Assembly: GCA_029532625.1 (NCBI GenBank)
Contig: JARFXM010000004.1
Span: forward strand, 3,844,001-3,908,000
DNA: 64,000 bases
Direction: 5' to 3'
DNA from: Lomentospora prolificans
Taxonomy: Eukaryota; Ascomycota; Sordariomycetes; Microascales; Microascaceae
This document shows positions 10,101-18,651 of the stretch, piece after piece. Positions within the stretch are counted from its first letter, which is position 1. Each line of letters starts with the position of its first letter. The notes under the pieces were generated by a model that saw only the letters and a program-made list of their open reading frames with translations, was not told the origin of the DNA and ran no database searches. A program made the position numbers and the translations under genes.

Positions 10101-13100
10101 TGGCTAGAGCGTCTTAAACCCGCCCGTGTAGCTCAAAAGGAGGCAGAATTCATCTTCAGACAACGTTCTTTGAAGGAGTTAATATGGGTTCTAGACGAGT
10201 ATCATGGAAGCCTGGCAAGCCTTGCGGGAGTCGAAACCAAGGAGGCGAATCTCCGGGTAACGCAAGCTAGGATCTCCCTCGATCAACTACGAGACGGGAT
10301 GCTCGCAGTAAAAGAAGCCATGCCTCCTTTGAGCCAAAAGATACAGCAAGCCATCGAGTCCGAAGAAGGAGAGCAAGTGAGAAACATTCTTGGGCGTGAT
10401 CCCTTCCCGGAAAATCTCGTCAGTTTCCTAAAGAATCTTACGACACTTACGGACAATCTACACTTATCAATCACCAACTCCGATCCTAAGCAATGGGAAG
10501 TCAGCCGGCAACTAGAGATCCTATCCGGAATCCGAGGAATTTCTTCAGCCGATCTTGCGCAAATCTCGGATATGAAGCTGTCATTCCAAAGAATGCGTCG
10601 GCAAATCAAGAACCAATACGCACAAGCACTTGAGCTTCTCGGACAGCTGCGGGATAAAGAAGAAGCAGTCGCTGACTTGCTGAGAAAGAATACTGATAAG
10701 CTTGACAATCTTCCAGAGGCTGAACTGAAGATGCTTCTGGACGTCCATTACATTCAATCCAACGCGGCAAAAAATCTTGCCGATGCGCTCGTCAAGGCGG
10801 CAGGCACATTCCGTATCAAACTTGAGAAGATGCGGTCGTCCCTCTCCAAGGATGCGTCGAGCGTCAAGGAAATGATAACCGACTGCGAGCGAGAAGTCGT
10901 CGAATTCAACAAGAATAAAGAGAAATATATTAGAGAAGGTAAAGACGTCGCGGGTATGGAGAGTCACATTAAGAATCTCCGAAGGGATCTTGAGATCCAG
11001 CAACAATTGGTACATGAGGTGGACGATATTGGCGAACAACTACGCGTCGAAGATGACCTACTCCAACTGCGCGATGCCGAACTTTTGGAAATTGAAAACC
11101 AGCGCGTTTCCTTATCTTCACAGTTCTTTGCCAGTCCTCACAACGACGTGGAGATTAAACGAGTGAAGGGTGAGCTGGATACACTCAGTCAACGGGCCCA
11201 AGAGTTACTTAGTGCTGGGAAGAAAATGCCATTCCTCTACGAAAGTTTGAAATGGCCCTTGAGCGAACGCATTTTGAAGCAGGCCCAAAGGAGCGGTCAG
11301 ATTCCTGTCACAGAGATGAATTCTCTACAAGTCCTCACCGATAATGAGATACTCGAACGGTTCGGCGTAGAGGTGGTGCGGTGGCGCAACGAAAAGGCCG
11401 TGACCCTAGAATTGGCCCACCGATATTTGCGTGTCATTCAAGGCCAGCTGGGGTACATAAATGTGAAGGTAGACAAAACCGAGACTGCGCTGGACGGCTT
11501 GTTATGTATGCGAGAGTACACGGCGAAGACTCGGAATCTCCGTAGACTTCGCGAGTCAAGGTCGGACGACGATCCTGATGACGATCCTGACGATGAATCC
11601 GATGACGAATCTAGCGATGACTCTGATGACGATTCTGATGACGAATCAGAAGGACGCCCTGACCTATTGGATGACCCTAATTTCAGGCCTAGCCCGCATC
11701 ATCCGCTCCATTCTGAGTGGGTGGAAAGGAAAATCGAGAAGAAAATCGCCGACGCAGGGATTCAGCCGCCGGAAGAGTCACCGCGACGCGCCAACAGTCC
11801 CGATCTTGAGGAGCAGAATTTCTTCCCTAGTTCTGTGAATTGGCCAAAGATGTGGGAGGAAAGTAACCGCAGCCAGCGCAAGGAAGCCGAAGAGAGAGTG
11901 AAAAGGGATGGAGATTCCGCGGACGGGCTGATTGTAGTCGTCGACACCCCGGCGGATCGACTGGCGAGTGAAGCGGTTGCGGAGAGCTTGAGATCGAAAA
12001 GAAAGTCCAAGAAACATCGGCCGCCCAAGGAAGAGCATACACAACCGGAAGTCGGGGAGCTTCTTGGCGATGCCCAGAGCCATGTCATGAACCTGGAAGG
12101 ACGTATCAAGGACAAGGAAAGGCCAAAAAGGCAGACCGCCGTACACTCGGCAAGCCGGGAGAAGTATTCGGAACCCAACTCGAACCCCTCGAGCTCCTCA
12201 AACTCCCCCGGCGACGAAAGTGACGACGCGGCCAACCGCTGCGGGTGTGGAAAGTCCAGAAGAGACGATAGTCGATCATCGGGCAGGGGAAATCCTCCAA
12301 CTTTCGACGGACCTCTGCCAGATTTTTTGAATTTCATGAGCCTGCTCAAAGGCCTTGATACGCTTGTGAAACGTAGCGCTAAGAAGGCGCGGAGAGAACT
12401 TGCGCATATGGGCAGCGAAATGACAAAGGTTGAAGAAGAGAGATTGGGCAAACTGGAACAGGATATCATCCAAGAACACGAGACGCTTGGGAAGCAGAGG
12501 ATAGCAGTGGAGGAAGGAATGCGTGCCCTTAAGGCGGGAACTAGGCGTCAGCCAGGGGTAAGTGACCAGGGACACTCCGCAGGTCCGGATCCAGGCGGTC
12601 TTCGCACACACGAATCCCGGCCTTCGGGTAGCTGTGAGAAGTGTGGCTGCTCGTGTGGATCTGCATGCAAAGATGATACCTCCAGAAGTCGCGGCAACGG
12701 TCAAGCCTCTAGAAAAGATTGCGACTTTGCCGGGTCGAATGCTCCCAATGCTCCCGACTGCTTCACAATTACCATCTGGGTAACCCGGGAGGTCGCCGGC
12801 AAACTCGCCCAAGCGTACGTCTACGTATCGACCCTCCTCTACAACCTCTTCCTCTGGCTCCGGCTTCTTGTCAGCTCCATCTTCAGCGAGCCAGAACGAA
12901 CTCATCGCAACGATCGATCCGAATATCCCGCTCTGCCACCCACACCACCGCCGGCGCCCAAACGCCGATTCCGCCGGTGCGGTTTCAATGGCAAGTGTAT
13001 CATGTGGATCCTCTTCTGCTTACTGGTCCTCATGACCATGCAGGTGTACATTGCGGCAAACAGGGAGCGCGACCTCTGGCTTCACGGAAATTCAAGGCTC

Positions 13101-13337
13101 CAGGCCGCCTACGGTCACGATATCCAGCTCGAACTACCGTTTCCTTGGTGGGGTCCCAGGGTCGATCCGCGCCTGATGGTTACGAGGCACGAGCTTGAGA
13201 CTTGGCTTGTCCGCGGAACGAACTGGATGCCGACGGTTTGGAGACTCTGGGTTCATTGTTTACGGCTCATAAATGATGGCTTTTGGGGGGCTGTGACTCG
13301 AGCTGCGGGTAATGGGCCCCTGGCGCCATTGTGGTAG
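7104..13337 (+). CDS. Giant coiled-coil protein with C-terminal membrane segments
   Basis: A single exon of 2077 codons, unusual in a window where most genes are spliced. Residues 1-250 are Glu/Pro/Ser-rich. Long heptad-like, Glu/Lys/Gln/Leu-rich coiled coils occupy roughly 255-880, 940-1020 and 1180-1470. An almost pure Asp/Glu/Ser tract lies at about 1488-1516 and a basic, disordered section follows. Two compact cysteine clusters occur near 1711 (CGCGKS) and 1843-1854 (CEKCGCSCGSAC), suited to metal binding or palmitoylation. Two hydrophobic stretches follow at about 1901-1926 and 1965-1985, separated by a Pro-rich basic linker, then a Trp-rich tail of about 90 residues. If both span the membrane, the protein is a hairpin-anchored coiled-coil tether with both ends in the cytosol; with only the second, the tail is lumenal. 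I do not recognise the family. A tethering or scaffold role at the nuclear envelope, ER or septum is inference only. Confidence 0.9.
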   Translation: MSSPSEEPADWGQEQPSQGSQEPHNPQETLEYQLSQGQQGSPEASEPPGVEDFPLEYCELEEPPESEEPRGEEEGLGPYQSPEAGDLTRALKSYGHSEPRELEKPEGLREQQEEPESLDSPERRQRGESRIQPESLDNQPHVSGQLEEDPETPAVDPDEAAVSESEMPARFFFSRAIEGGSSSAFQDTGSPKQDIENLQAESHEIAAQFPSELLTSSQASRRERESILSPQLKTAEDDEGKYHVDPEDTAVGHSEMLGNLEDTVRTLRQELYKERHESGLASGQLTSMEEALNSLENQYEELGRRAVKLAAEKAEMEERLREAERELKEEKGQSYESQAKYQELFNTIERQKEQLIEHIAMTEALRPPDEEVLSRHYKDSLWEFTSNGIALITQQALGGLQEEENLIKTMREEMQDRPRYLAALPTNIGLDEESDGNEEQTSARLEREVRERDMRVDLLQRLLDKTRAGRNSEPDEAVAKLTDQMEAAIKRIEALNIKCAAAEELRDVAIAQLKDSEAKISRLKKTITKLRERCTKPEAPFSMESPKGSQETESSLDVESPEESQSSADIPTRITRSGNLADELGGSISQEASRRSSLVGFLGLPQSTQTATSELLTMVGLKAERDQLAEQLTEQSQNNRALKKELDECHLGYQELRKQLKDFKDQQLQHVDSVPGSSGPTVSHDRQGVDIRREVKNLKNKVADLTEQLQKMRTDVGGSGQHENAFAETRDKVQELIRNARAVGAEVDTTIPQEHDPDASILRLGIQDVERQSYAWFCERAELEITALKETVERQKETLATVSAANTNAEELNTILRKDFERAKAHIDTDYQIERIREIKKQLRDIEKKLAAQSVTIDPFGFDRVDNPLMVRHDALKDEEDYRSMILSPWNPARRRLRRHFEEQDARLKSLEEENMRLRQKEQVGYRSENEESLLKENADLAIRLQTVTGLYERRAAEAQNLMRLIAEKRKDYQEEIGSLEALRGKRRIGRLAPDETLDWLERLKPARVAQKEAEFIFRQRSLKELIWVLDEYHGSLASLAGVETKEANLRVTQARISLDQLRDGMLAVKEAMPPLSQKIQQAIESEEGEQVRNILGRDPFPENLVSFLKNLTTLTDNLHLSITNSDPKQWEVSRQLEILSGIRGISSADLAQISDMKLSFQRMRRQIKNQYAQALELLGQLRDKEEAVADLLRKNTDKLDNLPEAELKMLLDVHYIQSNAAKNLADALVKAAGTFRIKLEKMRSSLSKDASSVKEMITDCEREVVEFNKNKEKYIREGKDVAGMESHIKNLRRDLEIQQQLVHEVDDIGEQLRVEDDLLQLRDAELLEIENQRVSLSSQFFASPHNDVEIKRVKGELDTLSQRAQELLSAGKKMPFLYESLKWPLSERILKQAQRSGQIPVTEMNSLQVLTDNEILERFGVEVVRWRNEKAVTLELAHRYLRVIQGQLGYINVKVDKTETALDGLLCMREYTAKTRNLRRLRESRSDDDPDDDPDDESDDESSDDSDDDSDDESEGRPDLLDDPNFRPSPHHPLHSEWVERKIEKKIADAGIQPPEESPRRANSPDLEEQNFFPSSVNWPKMWEESNRSQRKEAEERVKRDGDSADGLIVVVDTPADRLASEAVAESLRSKRKSKKHRPPKEEHTQPEVGELLGDAQSHVMNLEGRIKDKERPKRQTAVHSASREKYSEPNSNPSSSSNSPGDESDDAANRCGCGKSRRDDSRSSGRGNPPTFDGPLPDFLNFMSLLKGLDTLVKRSAKKARRELAHMGSEMTKVEEERLGKLEQDIIQEHETLGKQRIAVEEGMRALKAGTRRQPGVSDQGHSAGPDPGGLRTHESRPSGSCEKCGCSCGSACKDDTSRSRGNGQASRKDCDFAGSNAPNAPDCFTITIWVTREVAGKLAQAYVYVSTLLYNLFLWLRLLVSSIFSEPERTHRNDRSEYPALPPTPPPAPKRRFRRCGFNGKCIMWILFCLLVLMTMQVYIAANRERDLWLHGNSRLQAAYGHDIQLELPFPWWGPRVDPRLMVTRHELETWLVRGTNWMPTVWRLWVHCLRLINDGFWGAVTRAAGNGPLAPLW

Positions 13338-13581
13338 GAGGTTTGACAAATTGGTCGGGTTTGGGTTTGGCGAGGCTGTGCTACATCGTAAGGCTTTTTG
13401 CTTGCACATAATGTGTCTCTTTTGTTGTCGTTAGAATTGTTTCCCCGCGCGGTGTTCATCAGGTATTTGTTGGATTTCAACGTCAAGAAAACTTTTTTCT
13501 ATTTCATCAGACATGGCCATTCCGATGCCCCGCATTTCCCAAGCGAGGATCGAGACATCACCTATATACTCTACGACCAGT

Positions 13582-15384
13582 TTAGGGAAGCAGACGCTTC
13601 GGCGTCCTGGGGTAGTAGCTCGCTAGGTGCACACTAGGAAGGTTGAGATACCACGCGACAACACGATCGAGACCGATACCACCGCCGCCGTGGGGGGGAA
13701 CACCAGCAGACCTAAACACGTCAACATACTCCTTGATTCCGGGAGAGTTGGGGTCGATGCCCTTCTTCCTCAGGCGAGCCTCAAGAGTGGCGGGGATATG
13801 GATACGCTGACCGCCCGACAGAATCTCCTGTCCGCGCATGAAGAAATCGTAGGCGTTGGTAACCTTGGGGTTCTCTGGGTCCTCAATAGTATAGAATGGC
13901 CTAGCAGATTCGGGGAACTTGTCAAGAACGTAGAAATCGGTCTTGTACTTCTCTCGGACGAGGGCACCAAGCGCCTTTTCTTGAGGGGTGCTCATGTCCT
14001 CGTCATCACTGACGTTGCGGAACTCTTCGGGACCCTCTTCCCGAAGAAGCTTTTGGCCCTCTGCAAAGGTGAGGCGCACCTCCTTGCCGGGCTCGGGGAG
14101 CAAGAAGTCGTCGGAGGGATATACGGAGCGAACAAGCTCGATCTGCTCGGCACATTTCTCCTGCAGGCCCCTGAAGATGTAAAGTAGGACGCCCTCGAGC
14201 ATATCACGGACCTCATGGTAGTGGTCCTCAATCTCCATTTCCAGATCGAGACCAGTGAACTACAAGAAAGGATGAGCGGGGTTAGCAAAGTCGCAGAGCA
14301 TGGTGACAATTCACGGGCATACCTCAGTCATGTGCCTGGGAGTATTGGAGTTCTCAGCCCTGAAAACAGGCCCAATGCAGTAAACTCGCTTCCTACCACC
14401 GGCGATTTCAAACTGCTTATAGAACTGGGGAGACTGCGCTAGGAAGGCGGCCTTGTCGAAGTAAGGCATGGAGAACACGTTGGCACCGCCCTCAGAGGAG
14501 GCACCAATGAGACACGGGGGCTCAAACTGGCAAAAGCCCTTGGACTCCAGGTAGTCACTGAAAAGCTTTCGTACGGTCATGCGCACATCAGCAATGGCCT
14601 GTTGAACAGGGGCTCTCTTGTGCATGGCGGGGTTGTTGAGGTGGGTGCTAAGAGAGGCATTGGGCATGGCGTCAATAGAGAGCGCAGCAACGCCCTCCTT
14701 GGCCTCTTGGACGGCCTTACCAGCATCGGCGCTCTGTTCCTCATCTTCAAAGCTCGATACGGCACGGTTGGAAACCGCCAAGCTCATGCCGAGCACAGGG
14801 GGTCCAGGAGCGACGAGGTAGCACTTGGAGATGTGGAGCTCGTAGTTAGACACCTTGCAGCTCTTAACAGGCTCCAAGGGCTTCGCAACCTTGGCCTCTA
14901 TCAGGACGAAGCTCTCTAGGGGCAGAGATCCGGTCCACTTGACCATCTGCTTAGAGACGGGCTTGCCCTCGGCAGCGGCGACCATGACACCCTGAATAGA
15001 CCAGTCCCGCTCCTCACGCAGCTCGACGAAGGCCATCTTGGCGCCCTGTAGACGGGAGTTTTGAATCCACGCCCGAATCCGGATGACTTTGTCGAGATGC
15101 TGCTCACCGAGGTCTCGCAAGTGCACGCGCTCAGCATCGACTTTGGTCGAGGGTGTAATGTCGCCGTAGTTCTCCTTGGCCAGGTCCTCGGCGGCACCAC
15201 CAGCTGCCTTCGCAGCGGCCGCGGCAGCCTCTCGCTCAGCGGCCTTCCTAGCCTTCTCGGCCTCCTTCTTCGCCTTGGCTTCGGCCTTCTTGGCAGCCTT
15301 CTTCGAGGGGGCAGCGCCTTCGGCGCCAGCTTCACCAGCTGGAGCGGCCGTGGGGGGCTTGGGGTCCGATGGAGCGTCGGCCAT
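13582..15384 (-). CDS. DPS1: Aspartyl-tRNA synthetase, cytosolic
   Basis: Class IIb synthetase charging tRNA-Asp with aspartate in the cytosol. Two exons, 15384-14323 and 14259-13582, joined in phase 0 (donor GTATGC, acceptor TAG), give 579 aa. The N-terminal 70 residues are an Ala/Lys/Glu-rich helix as in eukaryotic AspRS, where it helps bind tRNA. The OB-fold anticodon domain follows at about 95-210 (IRIRAWIQNSRLQG). Motif 1 lies near 290-305, motif 2 near 335-360 (GPVFRAENSNTPRHMTE, crossing the intron) and motif 3 at 545-555 (GGGGIGLDRV), all intact. The start is the first ATG after a CT-rich leader. It converges with the giant coiled-coil gene (244 bp between stop codons). Confidence 0.95.
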
Positions 15385-16454
15385 TGTCGTGATTTCGAGA
15401 TAAGGTCTGAGTTGAGGGTCGAATCTACACGAGGGTTTCGCAATTGTAAGTGACAAAATTGGGCAACGTTTGTCAAATTTTTAAGCGGCAATGTGTTTAG
15501 CTACCATCGGTTGTAAACCCCACGAGCCTGACTGTCGATGGCGGGGCAGTTCCTGGAAAACCATGACCCCACCATTGTTGGTCTTGCCGGTGACTAACGT
15601 GGATGCGGCAACACCTGTCAGCCTGTGGCAATCTGAATCACGTGATGTTGCGTTGAAGACTCCCTCGCCGCCCAGGGGCTGAAGTGGACGCCGATGGGCC
15701 AGGCCTCAAGGAGGAGGAGGTCTTGGACTGCATTGCATGCATGCAAGTACGGAACAATGGACCTGTATGTGCCCACGACAAGAGTCAAGTTAATCAGGAA
15801 ACAAATTCGATTAAGTGTCTGCCACCATGAAGCTCTTCTGAAGAACGAGAAAACACTTTGGGGATAAATGGTTTCCTCATGATACTCTCCGCAATTGCCA
15901 TAGTCAGGAGCGTAACACGCCGACGCTCATGAGCGCCCTGCCAGGCAGAGGAGCAAAGCTACATTTTCGGGGTGCGAGAGACCTAGTCATGACGCCGTTT
16001 CTCCCGAGTAGTAGTCTTGTCGACTCTTGGGCAAAGCTCGAAAAAGTAAAGTTCACGCGATCAAATCAGATCAGCAACCTAGGGTCCATTCGTGCACAAT
16101 TAGTACCTAGATATAATACATGAAGCGCTCCTTTCTAGATCGTCCTCGGCATGTTTCTCTCACCGGGTAAAGGTTCAGGTTATTAATAGAGAAAGGTCAA
16201 CCGCCGCTGAGGTCTTTACATGACATGGCATATTGATCATTACCCGTATCGGGTCCCGCCCCCAGGGAACGCAAGGCTATTCGTCACCCCGCGGACGAAC
16301 TCAATGGAAATCGGAAACCTTACAAGCGAGCGGACCAAGATCCATCGCTGATCAGCAAGCTTCCGAGGCAGCCCTTACGCAATCGTGGCCATGCTCAGCT
16401 GCGCACGAATACAACCTCCGCGCACCTAGGATGAGCGTGTACCGTGGAACTCAA

Positions 16455-16467
16455 TTAGGGTTAGGGG
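16455..16467 (+). promoter_or_regulatory. Two tandem TTAGGG units plus G (telobox-like)
   Basis: TTAGGGTTAGGGG is two exact copies of the fungal telomere repeat in a gene promoter region, about 540 bp upstream of the small protein gene. TTAGGG-type boxes bind Myb-related factors such as Tbf1 in fungi. It could also be a tiny telomere-repair insertion or chance. Confidence 0.3.
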
Positions 16468-16870
16468 AGTCGTGGCTTCAGAAGCTGGCTCTCTAAATCC
16501 CCACCATTTTGGTACGTCATTGGCCTACAGCCCAGTACGAACTATGGATGCGAGTCTCGCGAGTTGGCTTGTAAATTTACGGATTTGATACTTTACGGGG
16601 ATCCAGTAATGACGCTGTTGCTGTGCATGTAACTACCCCTCACGATAAGCTTGCTTTAGACTAGATCTGGATGGCAGTGTGCGGCGATCTTGCAGACGGC
16701 CTCCCCAAGTAGGTGACGTCGAGTCCCTTAATCATCGCTGGCCCATCCAAGCTGAAAGCTGGCCCAGTTCGACCTCCACTCTCGACGTCATGGGAATCTC
16801 ATCCAATAATCACCCAATTCGACCCTCTAGCTTTCGATCGAGGTGGCTTGTTTGTACCTCGGGGGACAAC

Positions 16871-16882
16871 TTTATATATTAA
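16871..16882 (+). promoter_or_regulatory. TATA-like element
   Basis: TTTATATATTAA lies 117 bp upstream of the ATG at 16999, a fitting distance for a core promoter TATA box of the small inducible-type gene that follows. Confidence 0.45.
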
Positions 16883-16998
16883 GCTCGACAGCCATTGGGT
16901 TCGAGCCAGCCCATCCTCTAAATGTGGCTATCCAAGCAACAAATTCCTGCCATCATTCATCACTCTTAGCCATTTTAAGCTTTTGTGTACACAGCAAC

Positions 16999-17406
16999 AT
17001 GGATTTCATCAACAAGGCCATGGGTAACACTGGTGGCAACAGCGCCAACCAAGGATCTCAGCCTCAGCAGACCCAGCAAGGTAGCAGCAGCTCTGGAGGT
17101 GGTTTTATGAACAAGATAAACAACATGGCAGGCGGTGGACAGCAGGGAGAGAAGAACGAGGATGCCCTCGACAAGGGTAAGCCAAATCCATGTTATTATT
17201 GTCGAGATGGAAGTATTTATCTAACATGCGCTCTAGGTATCGACTTTGTCCAGGAGAGGTTCCTTGGCCAAGGAGACCAGTCCAACGAGTCTGCTGCTGA
17301 GCAGATGAAGGACGAGCAGATTGCCGGCTTCATCCGCGGCCAATATAAGAATGCGACGGGCAGCGAGTTCCCCATCAAGGATAAGGAGAGGAAGTACGGC
17401 ATGTAA
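16999..17406 (+). CDS. Small hydrophilic conserved fungal protein
   Basis: Two exons, 16999-17176 and 17237-17406 (donor GTAAGC, acceptor TAG), give 115 aa. The N-terminal half is Gly/Gln/Ser/Asn-rich and low in complexity. The C-terminal half is a compact charged domain carrying DALDKGIDFVQERFLGQGDQ and a following Lys/Asp/Glu-rich end. This layout fits a family of small Pezizomycotina proteins that from memory are often named after DNA-damage-responsive protein 48; that name is not evidence of function. No signal peptide or membrane segment. A TATA-like element and a nearby AATAAA (17427-17432) frame the gene. Confidence 0.85.
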   Translation: MDFINKAMGNTGGNSANQGSQPQQTQQGSSSSGGGFMNKINNMAGGGQQGEKNEDALDKGKPNPCYYCRDGSIYLTCALGIDFVQERFLGQGDQSNESAAEQMKDEQIAGFIRGQYKNATGSEFPIKDKERKYGM

Positions 17407-17802
17407 ATGATTGTATACGGAACAACAATAAAGTATGAAGGTTCTCCATGGATCTAATTAAAAACCCCCGATGTCCCACTGCAGAATATTCTTTGATGTA
17501 CGCTTGGTCAATTGTTCACCCGCTCATTGTCTTAACTCACAATGCATCTTTTGAGCGTGACAGGGAATTGATATATCAGATTCTCGGACAAACAAAGACT
17601 AGACCGACAGAAGATGAGTTATAAAAATCCCCTAGCCTCTAGTAGCCTCTAGTTGCCACTAGACGTGGCTCTGGGAATCTTAGCAAGCGTCCTTGAGGTT
17701 ATACGTATGGGCCGGATTGTGTATGATCTGGCGATCTTTTTTCGCAACTTGCAAAGCTCTCATCGCGAATCCTCAAAGCTTCCTGCCCAACCAGACACCA
17801 GG
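17407..17802. other. Intergenic
   Basis: Contains an AATAAA at 17427-17432, 21 bases after the preceding stop, which may serve as its polyadenylation signal, and a partly duplicated TAGCCTCTAGT near 17633-17652. The open frame of the next gene extends upstream into here without a convincing start. Confidence 0.45.
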
Positions 17803-18651
17803 ATGTGTCACCTATTAGCCACCACATTCAGCGTCTGCGGCCATCGCACGACTAGCCTTCGCGCATGCGCGCATTCGCAGCAGCTACAGGCCAAACCAGG
17901 TCACGGTTCTATGGATTGCACTTGCAGAATTGTCGGTTTCGGATCGACTCCATCCCAATCTCCCAACGGCCACCTCGTCTTCGGCTGGTGTCCGGACTGT
18001 GCGCTGACACTTACCGAAGGAAACATAATCGACGGCCGCGTCATTGAGCGCTACTGGGCCATCAAGGCCGTAAACTGTATCAACAGCCCACTCCATGCCT
18101 GCAAGATCATGCAGCGCTATCTGTTTTCTGACATTTTTGATGAGGTGCTGCTGGATTATAGGCTTTCTGCCGACATCAGCAGCGAAGAGGTGACGATTGC
18201 TGAAACCCTGGGCGCCTTCGACGATGCCGCACCGGGGGCTAAGTCTTGTGCTTACTGCGTCAAGGTCCTTATTAACAGAACTAGCATTGGTCCTTATTTA
18301 CGAGGCGTTAGAGAAAGCACACTTGAATGGGCGAGGTCGTGGGCTCAATCGGAGGCCGAGAATCAAGACACCTGTACGGTTTGCACTCATCTGTCAATGA
18401 TTGAGGAAGTATCGGTCGCAGATGCAGAGCAGGATGTTGAGATTTCTAGCCAGGGCCTATTACTGACTGAGGGCGAAGGGGTAGAAGAATCCCACCATCC
18501 GCCGTCCTCAACTCTTCCAACTCCAGGCACATTTACAGGCAGCGAGCAGCCTATACTGCCTGCTGGATCAGTTTGCGACACTCCAAGGACAAGTGCCTAT
18601 CGCTTGTCAAGCTTGAGGAAAGAGTTTCTTCCATATGTTTCACTATTCTAG
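17803..18651 (+). CDS. Cys/His-rich orphan protein
   Basis: An unspliced frame of 282 codons from the ATG at 17803. I chose this start because the sequence MCHLLATTFSVCGHRTTS has the Cys-His spacing seen at the N-terminus of many sordariomycete orphans (MCH...CGH). An in-frame ATG at 17707 would add 32 ordinary residues. Cysteine and histidine pairs recur along the first 215 residues (CGH near 12, CAH near 21, CTC near 41, CPDC near 63, CAYC near 150, CTVCTH near 192), suggesting zinc binding. The last 85 residues are acidic then Ser/Pro-rich. No membrane segment or signal peptide. Function unknown. Confidence 0.65.
   Translation: MCHLLATTFSVCGHRTTSLRACAHSQQLQAKPGHGSMDCTCRIVGFGSTPSQSPNGHLVFGWCPDCALTLTEGNIIDGRVIERYWAIKAVNCINSPLHACKIMQRYLFSDIFDEVLLDYRLSADISSEEVTIAETLGAFDDAAPGAKSCAYCVKVLINRTSIGPYLRGVRESTLEWARSWAQSEAENQDTCTVCTHLSMIEEVSVADAEQDVEISSQGLLLTEGEGVEESHHPPSSTLPTPGTFTGSEQPILPAGSVCDTPRTSAYRLSSLRKEFLPYVSLF

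Larger units (their letters stand above)
15385..16998. other. Intergenic between divergent DPS1 and the small protein gene
   Basis: No supported coding sequence; the short frames have no recognisable content. It holds the promoters of both flanking genes, a telomere-like TTAGGG pair and a TATA-like sequence, annotated separately. Confidence 0.5.

Noticed and set aside
11762..12905. Minus-strand frames of 209 and 235 codons
   Set aside because: They are antisense to the giant coiled-coil gene; Ser/Leu/Arg-rich output of Glu/Lys-rich codons read backwards.
15385..15456. Non-AUG upstream extension of aspartyl-tRNA synthetase as a mitochondrial form
   Set aside because: The frame is open to a TTG, but the 24 extra residues have few basic residues and no clear targeting helix; fungi normally have a separate mitochondrial AspRS gene.
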